A program made the translations under genes and the position numbers. 64,000 nucleotides of DNA from Panonychus citri (taxonomy: Eukaryota; Arthropoda; Arachnida; Trombidiformes; Tetranychidae). This document shows, one piece after another, positions 10,116-23,383 of the stretch. The DNA lies in contig NW_026515497.1 of assembly GCF_014898815.1 (NCBI RefSeq), forward strand, positions 434,001-498,000, read 5' to 3'. Every line of letters begins with the position of its first letter. Position 1 is the first letter of the stretch. Below the pieces are notes generated by a model. That model saw only the letters and a list, made by a program, of their open reading frames with translations, was not told the origin of the DNA and did no database searches.

Positions 10116-13100
10116 GAAATATTCCCAGGGATTATCCTTTTTAGCTCTAATCCTTTTAACCGCCAAACTTTATGACGTTAACAAGGAAGTTACATTTCTC
10201 TCTTACATGTCAACTGTATGGCTACCAAATAGTATTAATATAAATATAAACTCGAATAATAATAAGCTCGAAGAATCGACAAGTTCTGATGAGAAAATCA
10301 GATCATTTCATGTGGAGAATCTTCGACAAGATTTCGATATTCTAATTGGTAAGTTTCGAATTTGAATTGGAAAAAAAAGAATAACTTATTCTAACTTGTT
10401 TTTCTTTTCGATAACAATTAACTTGAACATCGATCGTTCCATTGATCTGTGTCCAGTTGAATTATGGTCATCTCGGACAACCCTTATTCTTAGTGTAATT
10501 TTTGTCTTGATGCACATCTTTAGCTGGGCTTGGATGGCTTATGCTGTTCGAGAGACTCGTAATGTGGTAAGTTAATTGACAATTAAATCAACTAATCAAC
10601 ATTGATGATCATTTATCAACGTTACACTTTGTTGTATCTCAGTTGATTAACTTAATGATTGTTAATCGTAACAATTTATTATATATAAAATCCCGTTTGA
10701 TTTTTGATGATGTTTTTGATAATTCATATAATATTTTCATCATCAAAGTTAGAGGTCAAGTCTTGTTTTGTTTGGGATGGTGGTCAAGTTTCAGTTGAGT
10801 TGATTAGAGAAACTTAATAGTCTGTAATCATCAATTTCTGTTGAATTAGTTTTCTTAATCATAATCATCAGAATCTATTCAACTAAATCAGAATCAAATC
10901 AATCAAATGAAAATTAAACACGCAATCAAAATTTTCACCCAAACAAGATTATCAAGAGGAATCAGATTAACTAATTTTCATCTGTAAATTGCTAAACTTT
11001 TCAACTAAATATAAAACTGATTGCTAAGGTTAACAATCAACTAATTACGATACAAATGATATAACATTTAGTTAGTTAATTGTTTGGTAAACAAGTTCAT
11101 CCTTATTTTTTTTTATTATCAGTCTCATTAATAATTTATCAGGAATCAGAAAACTTCAGTCAACATGATAATAGTATTAGATTATCAATCAAATATGATT
11201 TAACTTATCAACAATTAACCATAACAATTATCACCAATTGTTAACGATGAAAATGATGATAAATTTTCAAACAATTGAAATGAAATCACAATTTAATTCA
11301 GTTATTAGATTGATTAATGATCATTTTCCAATACAAATCATCATTGGCAAATTTAAACTTGTAATTAAACTTTTAAATGTTTCAAAAATTTAAACCTAAA
11401 ACTGTAAGAAATTAAGTTAATCATGTTTAGCTAAATTAACCATTTCCTTGATTGCTAAATAACGGTATATTATTTAGTTAACATCCATCAATGAACAGTT
11501 TATCAATTAGTTCAAGGTTTAATTTCGGGATCAAGTTTAGTTTCTTAGGAAGTTGATTCAAGATGATTTAGATTATCATCTTCATCCCTTTAAGCAAATG
11601 AACTGAATTTTCACTGAATTAACTGTAACAGGGGCAAGAAAGAAGGATAAAAATTCTGAAAGATGAAGATGAAGATGAAGATGAAGATGAAGATGGAGAT
11701 ACCCTTTAAGGTATCGGTGATGATGATTGCTCAATGTTTTTATGTCATCATCATGATGGTCATCATTGGTTTACATGGAATAGAAAACATTTAAACAGGA
11801 ATTTTCAAGAGAAATAATTTTCCAGCTTCAGGCCTGAATTGACCTGATAATCCGGTTCTATATCTTGATAATAATCATTATCATCATTATCATCAGAAAT
11901 CTCAACTAATTTCATCTTCATCTAAACTCAATACTCATTATAATCTTTCACAGATTATCACTTACTTCTGATTCCAATTCAGTAATTAATGTTGACCATT
12001 CAATAGTTAAGATGGACATTTAAAGTTTTCTTTTTTCTAATTTCAATCATTAGTATTGGATAATTGTTCATTTCGCAATTCAGACACCATGAACTTTGGT
12101 GACAACTTTAATCTTATCTAATTGATTACCTTTAATTTCATTATCAAACTAATTAAATTGTTGACTGAAGAAAAAGACATTTATTCATTTATTTGGATTC
12201 TAATCTAATCCTTTCTAAAATATTATTACCTTGAGGTATTTAGTTAATTGTTGTAGATAGAGAAATGATAATTAACCTAATTGTTTGACAAACTTTTCAT
12301 ATAATTTTTGTCTTCTTTTTGGTTCAATTTGATTATCTTATACAAGAGACAAATATGATTGAATGTAGATCAATGTTGTTTAATTTAACAATCGAAACTT
12401 GTAAGTTAATTGTTCACAATTTAAGAGTAAACTTGAAATCAAGTGAGATTTACAAATGATCAATTTTATCAATCAACCGGCTTGTTTATGATTAACATGA
12501 TTAGAAACTACTTCTTCCTATTTATGTAATAATTTGACTCTCTTGAAATTAGCCCTTAGGGTTAAAAGGATAATAATCATTTTTGTATAACTTTTCATGG
12601 AGTTTTCATCAGTTCCTGAATCTAATTCATGAGAGAGATGAAACTTTTCTGCTCTTCTTATTTTAGTTTTTTTTTCTTCTCAGAACGATCTTAATAATTA
12701 TCATCTGGTTGGAAACTAATTTAGATTGTTCATCAATAATTTACTTTGTAATTACCATAAGAACTAAATTAACTCAATTTTTACGCTTAAATTGTAATTG
12801 AAAAATTATTCATTCACTTGACCTGACAATCAGTTGATTGTTACCCATTGAATGTAATTACAAATTACCTTTCTGATAATATGATTTTCCAATTGTAAGA
12901 ACAAAAAAAAATTGAAACAATTAACATTACAAAGGTAAAAAAAAACTGATTATCAAATCAAACTGTTGGATTAGTTTGATGACCAACTCAAATCTTGACC
13001 CAATCAAAACCTTGAAAAGTGTTAATCATTTGATGATCATTGCAATTGTTATAATTATCGCGTATATAGTTGATCTAATTGCTCTTTAATTTTCTTAATT

Positions 13101-15267
13101 GTTCTAAATTTAAACAGAAAGATGTTTCCTTAACTACCGTTTTATTATTGGCAGTTTTTGCTGCGGTTGATATCGCTGCGAGTTCTGGTTTTGTCATGGT
13201 TCGTATGATCATGGTAAGTAATCACAATTAACTACAACAATTAACAATCAAAACTAATTGATTACCAATCCAATGATTTGTATCTCAGAAAACAACCAAT
13301 ATAAAAAGTTAAATTGTTCTCAGTGTTTCAATAGTTGATAACTTAATCATTTTACTAAATTGTTGATGTTGTTTTGTTAGCTAACAACAAGTAACATCAC
13401 AATTAACTAATCATAGATGCGCTCATGTTTACATAAAAAAAATCTTCCAACCTTATAATCAAGTTAAGCTAATCCATGTTAAATGTTGCATGTTTGATTT
13501 AATTGTTATGCTAAATTGTTGCTGAATTGATTATCAATCACTTTTTTTTTACCTTTAGCTTTTCATTAGAGATCATCATTTCCCTAAAGATATGAGGATA
13601 CCTGGTCCAGCTGAGCACGATCAACTAACGGCTTATGCTGCGCTTAGAATTGCCGTTCTTCAAGTAAGTTTAATCACAATTAACTAATCACAATGAATTT
13701 CAAATCAAATTATCATTACAATTACTAAAACCAACCAAATATCAACAATAATGTCTTGCGGTCAACAAGCATTTGCTTGATTACTATTTGAATTGTTTAT
13801 TGGGTTCAATTACAATTATGGTAATCATTTTATCATTTAATTAAACAGTCATTGATTAACTTATCTAATCACTGTTATTATTATAATATCATAGTTTAGT
13901 AGACAGCGAAATCTTAATTGTTTAATCAATCCTCGTGCCGTTGTATTTTTGATTGTTGATTTAGTAATTTGATCTTAAACTGAAATAATCAAATGCAATG
14001 TTTATCCAATTTACTAATTACAATTAGGATATCAGATTAATATTGTTTGTAAAGTTACATTGTGTTCATTTAACTTATCTTGTTTATTTTGTTTTTCTCA
14101 TTCATTTTCATTTGGAATCCGATTTTCATGGTAATCCTTTGATTGGATTAACGGATTTAGTCTAGTCCAGGTAATACAGATATATTTGTTTCCGTGATAA
14201 TTGGCTTTCTAACTGGATTAAGGGTTTACAGTGTAATTTGTGCCGTATCGTTTTACAATAAAGTCCGTAAAGGTGATTTCAAATCAAATCATTTAACGAC
14301 AACACCAGCAAAAGAGAGGAGTAAGTTAATTGTTGACAATTAACCGATCAGTTACTTGATAATATTTTACTGGCGGGAAAAAAAATGATCATGATAATAA
14401 CGATAATGTTATTATAATGATGATGATTGTGATCAGATTAACGGTAGTTTTTTTTTGCTTCATATTAATAGTTGTAACAATTTCATGTTTCGAGTTTATA
14501 ATAGCAACAATTACTAAATTATCCTCAATTAAAAGATGATGAAAAGTTAATTTAAATTGTTACCCACGTTTTAACATCGTGATAACCTTTTTATCCCATC
14601 AGAGTCAAAAAAAACGATGATAGAATCAAACTAATTACCGTTAATCATATTAATCAATGATCTTTAAATTACATAATTGTAAATTACGATCTAATTGCTA
14701 ATCAATTTGAATGTAATTTGTTTCTCTTTACACAATTAAAGGTGTAATCTATTGCACAGACAATCAAAGTGAAAGGTTCTCGAGCCATTTAGATGAGTTT
14801 TTCAAGCGATCAGCACCTTACATGTAAGTTTGTTTTTCCATTAATTTAGAATTTTTCGAAATTAACTTGATTGTTTTCTCGTTTTCAGGCCATCGGAAGA
14901 TGGACGAAGAAAAGATCGCCACAAGGAGAGGTCGAAAGATCGAACAGGTGACCGACGATATTCAACGACAAACTCTACAACAGTGACCGATGTCGAGGTT
15001 ATCGAAAAGGAGATGAAAATTCAAGCAGCCGATATGCCGATGCACATGCAACGAAAAGCCCTCCAAATAGCCTCACAAGCGGTGGCCATTTATACGACGG
15101 AAAAATTGATCGCTGAAAGTATTAAGCAAGATTTTGATGCCGCTTTCGAGCCGACCTGGCATTGTATTGTTGGCCGTAATTGGGGAAGTTGTGTCACTCA
15201 CTCAAAACAATGCTACATCCGTTTACTGTACCGAGATCTCACCTTACTATTGTACAAGTCAACCTAA
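9820..15267 (+). CDS. Chimeric gene: GPN2 fragment + multi-pass membrane protein + LC8 dynein light chain domain
   Basis: Coding exons 9820-9964, 10049-10348, 10457-10566, 13118-13213, 13559-13663, 14161-14320, 14742-14823 and 14889-15267 join with matching phases into 458 residues. Residues 1-71 are GPN2 (P-loop but no GPN loop, G3 or G4, so no GTPase is expected). At residue 72 the frame passes directly into a membrane protein. Hydrophobic segments lie near 77-92 (weak), then LILSVIFVLMHIFSWAWMAY, VLLLAVFAAVDIAASSGFVM and VSVIIGFLTGLRVYSVICAV. A basic Arg/Lys/Asp linker follows. The last about 85 residues are LC8-like: ADMPMHMQRKAL, then EPTWHCIVGRNWGSCVTHS, ending LLLYKST; the final strands diverge from the usual FIYFYLGQVAILLFKSG pattern. 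I do not recognise the membrane family. The LC8 part may instead be a separate gene with an upstream promoter, starting at the Met formed across the 14823/14889 junction. The membrane gene's original start may have been lost to the duplication. Confidence 0.7.
10567..13117 (+). other. 2.55-kb intron of the chimeric gene
   Basis: AT-rich, no coding frame or recognisable element. It contains a (GATGAA)n run at 11661-11699 and the donor GTAAGT and acceptor AAACAG that bracket it in phase. Confidence 0.6.
11661..11699. repeat. (GATGAA)n microsatellite
   Basis: About six tandem copies of GATGAA within the intron. Non-coding on position. Confidence 0.85.
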
Positions 15268-16211
15268 TTATTGATAATTCAACATGATTAACTTTCATCT
15301 TTTTGTCCATTTAATTGTCTTATTAAAAGTGAAGCTTAAAAATCAATCAATCGACACTCAAACTTTTTAGCAGCTTTTTTCATATAAAAAATTAGTCTCA
15401 TCTAAGTTGACATTTTCTCATAACTGACCTTCGGTCATCAACTGATTATTTACTTTGAGCTTTAAATACTTTGGGTCAACAGGTTTACCATTTCATTGTC
15501 CAGCCCTGGGGCTATTGGTTAGAACCTTTTTGTCCCTTTCGATTTTCTCACTATCAATTCTCTGTGTTTTCTCACGCTTAGGCTCATTCGATTGTCGAGA
15601 ATGATAAATGATATTCTTGCGAAATAATTTCCATACAAAGATTATATCGGTCATTGAGAGCATCTAAAAAATATTCAATGAGTTTGGTACATGGAGATCT
15701 AGTTGATCATGTTGAATTTCATGACAGATGACCAACTTTTCTCGGAACTATTAATCAGAATAACTATTGACAATTGTAACCAATACGTTCAAATAGTAAC
15801 TTGAGCCAAGAATTGAGGTATAACTTTAATCTTGGAATAGATTAAGTTTTTCTCATGGTGAATGAAACTTTTTCTTCATTCTCAACCTTCAAGTGTAAGA
15901 TTTTCATTCTAAATATCAAATTTAACCTTTCACCCTTGAAAATTGTAACAATGACAATGTCACCTTAACATTAGATTAATCCGAATAAACCAATTTCGTT
16001 TGAGAAAAATATTAATCTATTTTTTTTTGGGTGCAAAGATTATGTCAACTTTATGTGAACCCAATTCTCTTAAATCTTGGTTACCATCATATTCCCATAG
16101 ACCTGTAGATGGCTCTGGTTAACCTACAAAAGCAAATGAACATATTTAACATTGAGTGACTTCATTTCAAAGAGACAAAACATCCTCATCTAGCTTATCA
16201 TCATCATCATC

Positions 16212-16215
<4 letters not shown>

Positions 16216-16274
<59 letters not shown>
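16216..16274. repeat. (TC)n microsatellite, preceded by (ATC)n
   Basis: Nearly 60 bases of uninterrupted TC, joined to a short (CAT)n run on its left. With the (GA)n tracts at 16347 and 16547 it could pair into a long hairpin. Confidence 0.95.
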
Positions 16275-16276
<2 letters not shown>

Positions 16277-16346
16277 TTCTTTCTACAAGAAGACGAAATA
16301 GATGTTGACAATCTTGACATTATATTTCGAAGAAGACACTACATGC

Positions 16347-16568
16347 GAGAGAGAGAGAGAGAGAGAGAGCAAGGGAGAGACTATGACTATGACGATTATG
16401 ATGACGAAGAAAGATGAGAAAGAGGGGGTGAGAAAAAAACGAGGATAGAATATGATCTTTCGATCGTGGAAGGAGGTTCTTATATGAAAGACGAGGAAGT
16501 GAGTGAGTGAGAAAAAGAAATGAATGATGAGAGAGAAAGAGTGAGTGAGAGAGAGAGAGAGAGAGAGT
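16347..16568. repeat. (GA)n-rich tract
   Basis: Two pure GA runs (about 16347-16369 and 16547-16568) and GA/GTGA-rich sequence between them, complementary to the (TC)n run at 16216-16274. Confidence 0.85.
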
Positions 16569-17043
16569 AAAAAATGTGAGTCGATTTCGATGGAGGGAAA
16601 ATTTGAGAAACTTTTTTCTCTCTATTGTGGTAACAAGTTTACTTCGAGTTGACAACAGTTAAACAGTATCAGAAGAAAAGTATCTCTCTTTCAAATTCGT
16701 GTCTCAACTTAATTTTTGGATTAAAAATCTTTGTGATTAACTTAATTACCGAGTTTGACTTATCTTCACTATGGATTATGGTTTATCAATAATTAACAAA
16801 TCAACACGTTTTACCATCGGTTGTGTTAATTGTTACTCTTTACCATTAGTTGAAAACTTTTACTTCACTTTATTAACTTCTTGATTACCAATTGATTTTG
16901 TCTGTACAACTATAAAAAAAATCATTTAATTGTTTATATTGGCTTAGAATCAGTTTACAACAAATTGATTAAACACTAATCATCAACGACAATTAATGCT
17001 ATCGATTGTTAGTTTACATGAGATAACATTTAAAATCAATACG

Positions 17044-20000
17044 ATGGCGAGTTTGATTGAATCTCTATGGAGTGATCACGAAAAGGTAAGAAATTAGCTT
17101 AATTGTCAACAATTAATTCTCATTTGCCAATCAGTTGGAATTAGAAAGTTTCGTTTCCCATGGAAATTTATTTTTATTCATCAACCAAATTAACCATTAG
17201 AGTTGTAAAGCTTTTCCCTATGAATAGAACCCAAAGAGAGGATAAGAGAGAGAGAGAGAGAGAGAGATGATGATGATGATATGAATGAAATGTAGACAGA
17301 GATGATAGACAGACTCAAGGGATGATAAGATGAAGAGACTTATATTTATCAGAATTGAAGACATATGACAAGAGAAAGAAGCGAAAAAAGCAAGACTGTA
17401 TAATCATGATCTTCATTATTTAACTAACTGTCCTTTTCTTTATCATCTTGATCACTATTGTAGCCCAAGCGGAAGTACGTGCTCCCTGATTATCAAAAAC
17501 ACTCACTTGATACTCGAGTTTATCATCATGATGAAAGAGATGAAAATTCAGTTTCTAAATCGATTATCCTGAAATCGTTCAATTTATCACCAAGTGATTT
17601 CAATTGTTCCAACAATAACAATAATACCAAGGATTTTGATTGGATTGATTCATCAGCTGATAAACCCTACAACGATTTCAACCCCATACACAGCAACAAC
17701 AATAATAATAATATAAAGAATCACAATGATAACAATTCAATTAATCATAAGTTTTCAAATGTTCCCAACAATCAGTTGATTGAAAGCTACATTAATCCAA
17801 CGGATAATGTTAAGATTATCAGATCAACATCGGATTACATGTTCTCTCAGTGTTTCTTTATCCGTCACCTCAATTCTGATCGTTATTTTATCGGCAAAGT
17901 TTTCCCGAAAACCAAGAAATTAGCAAAGGTAAAAAACAAAACGTCCCTCCAAAGATAATTAATATAATCTAATTAAACTAAACCAAAACGATTATCCATC
18001 CAGAATGAAATTCATCTTCAAGTGATTTCATAAATAATAGTTTCCACTGATCAGTTAAATTCAAATTCGTTGTTTTCATCTTAACCATATGATGATGATG
18101 ACGATGATGACGATTATCATGATTATCATAATCACCATGAATTATGGAAACTCAATCAACTGAATCAATTTCCTGAATAAACTGACTGAAAAAAGTTCAT
18201 TGTGTCTCTTTAGTTTGGATTAGCTTATTGAAGAGATATTGAAATTATGTTCACAATTAGTTTTTCCTCTTCTCAATGTTGATCAATGTTATTTTTAGAT
18301 TATAATCATTTCATGATAATCATGATAATCCTTGAATGAAACTTAATTTTCTTTCATGAATTTTCATTAACAATTAATATATATATTTCTTGTTCTCTGA
18401 AATGTATTGATTACTCTTCCATCGGTGATTAATTATTCATCTATTGGTTCAGTTTCTCATGATGATGAGTTTTCACCATGAAAATGGAGTTAATGACGTT
18501 AATCAATTCTTAATTTTTTTTTCTATTTACAATAAATCTCAACAATCAGTGTTTAGAATTGGATTCTCATGATGATTATCTAGATTTACTTTAACTAGAT
18601 TAATATTATCAGATAAATCTAATTGCTTGTGTTGATTAATCTAAGTTAGATCATCAATTTCATCCAAAGTTAAACATTGAACTTTTTTTTGGCAACTCTT
18701 TAATTAGATTATCTTGTCTTTTGGTAATCCATTGAATCCGGAAGTTAATTAGTTAACTTCCTCCCATGATAGTGGTGATTACGAAATGACAATTAACACA
18801 TAGACTTAAATCTATCCAGTTAAATTGTTACAATTAAAGTTTATCAAACTTTCAATCTAACCAACTTTTTAGTGTAACTAATGAATAAAAAAACAATGTA
18901 ATCATTTTGTAAATCAATTCAAGATTTAATCAACTAATTGTTGACAGTTAATTGTATCATCACCTTATCGATTGATGATTAATGATGAGATCCTTTCATT
19001 AATTTGTCAGTTTAATTATCTGTTTATTGTCAATTAATTTTAGGTAACAATCAATTTTTTTACTTTTTCCAGGCTTGACAATTAAGTTAATTGTTCATCA
19101 TTGAGATTTTATTAGTTAACTTGAAGTTAAATCAAAAAAAAGTTTTGAAAAAAATCAAACCAATCAACAAATCATTCAACTGAATCTCTTTGAAATAATC
19201 AAGATTTGAGTTTAATTTTGATTTAATTACTTCAAGAAAAGGGAAATAATCAAGTGACAATTAAGTGATTCGAGTTCAACAATTTCAAATACAATCGTTG
19301 ACAATCAATCGAGACCAAATTAACCTTGATTAATTTACTAATCATCATCTTAATTACTCTCAATTGTAACGATTTAAATTTCTTATTTCTTTGTTATTAG
19401 GCTCGGGAATTAAGGAGAGAGAAAAAAGTTTGGGAAAAAGTTTCAATGAATGACAATTTCCTCAAACTATTTGGTATATTGGAGATTGATAATAGGTAAA
19501 CAATTAACCCATAAAGATTAACAATTAACAAGGTAAATTGAGTTTAATTAAAGTTAATTTGTTTCTTCGTTTCATTTCTACTTGATAGTATTTGCCTTCT
19601 AACTGAAAACGTCCCTTACGTTTCATTGAAAAATTTAACCTCCGGCAATAAATCACTAGATGAATCTGATGTGATCGATATTTCATCTCAAATGGTCATG
19701 GGATTAGCTTATCTTCATGATAACAATATCATACACAGAGGATTAACACCAAATAGTATTTTCATCAACTGGAAAGGATTAATCAAAATATCAGATCTTT
19801 CAACCTGCGAGGTAAGTGTTTAACTCCCAGCAACCTAATGGTCATTTGAATGGTCAGTTTTTCCTCTCTTTTTGAAAAATTCCAAACATATTTATCATCT
19901 AATACATTTAATCTTCATCTTAATCTTCATCATCATCATCAGGAGAAAGGAAAATGTTTATCTATTCTTCCGGGTTCTTCTTATATTAAATTCTCATATT

Positions 20001-22958
20001 GTGCTCCTGAGATATTGTTGGGTCTTCCTTATGGTCAGTAGTTTTTAACCTTTATAATTGTCCACTAATTGGTTGATTGATTGATTGATTGATTTAAATA
20101 GGAATTGCATCCGATTGGTGGAGTCTCGGTTTAATCATCTACGAACTGTTAACTGGTCAAGTTTTACTTGACCCTTGGGATGAAAATTTACTTTGTAAAA
20201 AAATGGCCAAGGAAAATTGTAAACAAATTCTTGAAGGTAATAAACTTACTGACCATTGAATCGACGTCTTCGATGGGTCAATCGATAGATAACCTTGATG
20301 ATGACCTTGAAATCAGGATCTATTTCCTCTTCCACCTTGATGAAACTTTCTCAGAATCCATTTAACTTATTGACTTGATTTATATGAATTTAGATTTGAT
20401 TAGATTGTCATCTAAATTAACGGATAAACTTTCACCTGAAGCCAATGGATTAATTAAAGGTTTACTTGAAAGGGTAAGTTAATTGTTTCATTTTCTAATC
20501 ATTTTGTTTGATTCAGTTGTTAATTGTCGACAATTTAATAACAATCTTATTCTTAGGATGATAAAAAGCGACTCAAATGGACTCGAAACTCTGGAATTGA
20601 TCAAATTAAATCACAACCATTTTTTTCATCAGTTAATTGGGATAATTTGGTAAGAATTTAAAATTTCGTAACAATTAAATCACTGCTATCAGATTATATA
20701 GTTAACCGTTTACAACAATTAACCTTGGTGACAATTTGATTTAATCAAAGTAACGCAAATGAAAAAATTATTTAATTTGATTAACAGTTAAATCATTATA
20801 AGTGTTGAGGATTTGATTGTTACTGTTTGGTTAACAATCAAATTGTAATTTTGTCATAAACAGACAAAAGTTATTAATATACAAAAAAAAGGAATCAAAT
20901 TGAATTGAATTAAATTAAATTGTTTTTCCGGTTGTACAATTTACTCAACTTGATTTAAACAGGAACCAATAGATTAACGGATTTAAGTATAATCATTAAT
21001 TGATTGATTGTTTTGTTACAATCAATCAGTTAACCAGCTAATAAATTGTCAGCAATTAACTTTTTTTAGCTCAATTGTAATCAATAGGAGTGAAAGTACA
21101 ACTTTAAAAGGGTGAAAAATTGATCACAATTAAGTTAATATTATGATAACAATTAATGGCATTCATATTTTTAGCTAATAACAATTGTTAATTGTAGTTA
21201 CCAACCAACACCAATTGTTTACCTTAATTTAGATTTTGATTCAATTTTTGAGAAAAATTTTTCTCAAATTAATCAACTGAATCAATTGTGATTAAAGTTA
21301 ATTATCAACTGAAATACTTGATTAATCATACAACTTTAATCTAATGTTTATGTAAATTAATCAAGGAAAGTTATTGTTATCACAATTAATGAAACAATTG
21401 AACTTTTATATTAATTGTTGTGTCTTATTGATTGAACAATCAAATGAACATTGATTCAAATTATAATTATTACAATTGATTGTTGACCATGATAATGAAT
21501 TGATTGATTTATATATATTGGTAATTGTTAATCATATAATTGTATTGGTTACAATTACAACAGCAATTTAATACAAGGTTAAACCTCTTTAAATAACAAT
21601 TAAGGTCAAATATTAGTTTACGATTAAAACTAATTATGATTAATTTTATTCATTTAAACAATAATGATCATTAATACATTTAAATGCAATATTTTCATAT
21701 TATTATCATTAGATAATCATCAGTAAATTGTTGTTGCATGTGAATTAATCATATTTATGTTGTGTATACTTGTTAATTGTTTGATGATTTATTGATTGAT
21801 TGATTGGTTGATTGGTTGATTGTAATTTTAATTGTTTCCTAGAAAAATTGTATCTCTGGTCAACGGAAAATCATGATGGATTTAAGTCTTTGTTCATGGT
21901 ACCCGGAAGTGATTAAGATTCATCAAATTCTGGGATCAGATTTGGGTTCCCTGTGGGGAGGTTGTCACCTCATCTCAAATCATGAGACCGGTGACAAGGG
22001 CATGATGAAGGTCATTTGGAAATGTAAAATGAGACGTAATCAAAATGGTTGGAAACAGGTAATGAATGAACGATTGATTTGGTCCAAAATGTCAACTTGT
22101 TCACCTTATATACTTCCCATGGTTGGTTTCTTTGAAACTGAGGCTACTTATTCATTTGTAAGCCAATTTATACCTTCATGTGTTTCCCTTTCCTGTGTAA
22201 TTGTAAGCTCTCCACTTCCGGAAAATGTTATCCGATTGGTTATCGGTCAACTTATACTTGCCATTGACTCAGTTCATCGTCAAGGTATTTTACTAAGACA
22301 CCTATCACCTGATTCTATCCTTATTGAAGCCTCTGGTCGTATCTGGTTAACCGGATTCACCTGGGCAAAGTTTACCAGGTATTCAACTACTGGTCACTTT
22401 AAACCTGAATACAGAGCACCTGAGGTCATTCAAGGTCTTCAATATGGTAAACAATCAGATTGGTTTGCTTTGGGAATCATTGTTTTCCAATTGGTCACCG
22501 GGTTAACACCTTTGTCCATCTATTGTACCAAAAAATGCCTTAAAGAGGATTCACTTTCAACCGAAACATTATTAAGAGGTAACAATTAACAGAATTAAAA
22601 GTAAACAACAATCTTTAATTGTATCGAAACAATCAAATTATTAATGGTCAACTTTTTCTTTTCACTTGGATTCTTAAACTCTAATCAAAGCCATGGAAAC
22701 GATTCCTAAATTACTTGAAGGTGATTCCTTTTCACCGGCAATGAAAAGTTTACTCAAAGATCTGCTTTCCTTTGTAAGTTAATTGTTACAATCAAGTTGA
22801 TAATTTATGACTAATATTGACAATTTACTAATTACAATCAACAGGATGCTGATAAACGAATTGGAAGTGGACGTAATTGTTTAAAAAGATTCAAAGATCA
22901 TATTTTTTTCAGAGGTTTGGTTTGGAAAAAATTGGAAAAAGCAAATGAATTTTCTTGA
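17044..22958 (+). CDS. Tandem AGC-like pseudokinase protein
   Basis: Eleven coding exons (17044-17085, 17464-17928, 19401-19495, 19589-19811, 19943-20033, 20102-20236, 20394-20473, 20557-20649, 21843-22578, 22691-22773, 22845-22958) join in phase into 718 residues. An Asn-rich N-terminus (to about 140) precedes two kinase folds. Domain 1 (about 145-408) keeps the beta3 Lys (YFIGKVFPK), a helix-C Glu, the DFG Asp as DLS (D270), APE and DWWSLG. Its HRD is HRG (G252) and the catalytic-loop Asn is Ser. Domain 2 (about 415-718) has Lys in GMMKVIWK, but HRD reads RHL (H561), the Asn is Ser and DFG is GFT. APE and the DWFALG motif remain. Both domains end in AGC-like signatures (DDKKRL...FF..VNWDNL; DADKRIGSG...FFRGLVWKKLE). 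Both should lack phosphotransfer, so a scaffold or regulatory role is likely. I do not know a named orthologue; a fast-evolving S6K/RSK-like relative is possible. Donor GTCAGT at 20034 is the weakest splice site. Confidence 0.8.
17243..17281. repeat. (GA)n then (GAT)n microsatellite
   Basis: Simple repeat in the first intron of the pseudokinase gene. Confidence 0.85.
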
Positions 22959-23383
22959 TCAACAATTAAACTTTCTAATAATTAATTAATCATGTTTAAC
23001 TTTTTCAACCGTAATACCAATACAAGTATTGATTTCTCCTTGATTGGCACAATTAAAGGTTAATCAATTTGAAAATTGATAACAATTTATAATACAAATC
23101 TAAATATCTCACAATTTAATTGTCACTTATTATTATTTAATCATCATTTCTTGATTAATTATCATTACACTTTGATTCCGATTAACATGATTAAATTAAT
23201 CACAAACAACTAATCATGTATTTATCATCATCATATGGGTTAATTAATTAACCCTTATAATTGTAATGATTTGTTGTGAATATTAAAATTTTTATAACAA
23301 TTGAGCAATTGAACAATTTGTTAAATATTGAGAAACAATTAGTTGACAATTTAAATTGATTTGATTGTAGGGAAACCAATAAG
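22959..23383. other. Short intergenic region
   Basis: 425 bases between the pseudokinase stop and the orphan secreted protein. A TTGATTGTAG acceptor ending at 23370, 13 bases before the next ATG, suggests that the orphan gene has an upstream non-coding exon around here or that transcripts splice from further left. Confidence 0.5.

Larger units (their letters stand above)
15268..17043. other. Intergenic with dense simple repeats
   Basis: Follows the stop of the chimeric/LC8 gene and precedes the pseudokinase gene. No domain-bearing frame; the minus-strand frame at 16320-16655 is Ser/Leu from CT repeats. The region 16198-16570 is built of (ATC)n, (CT)n and (GA)n tracts. Confidence 0.6.

Noticed and set aside
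7315..10123. Target-site duplication flanking the 2.8-kb inverted-repeat unit
   Set aside because: Bases outside the arms (ending ATTGATTG/GT at the left, GAAATATT at the right) do not match, so simple transposition of the whole unit is not supported.
9915..10166. Minus-strand frame crossing the right arm boundary
   Set aside because: Shadow of the coding strand; starts within the membrane protein exon and has no domain.
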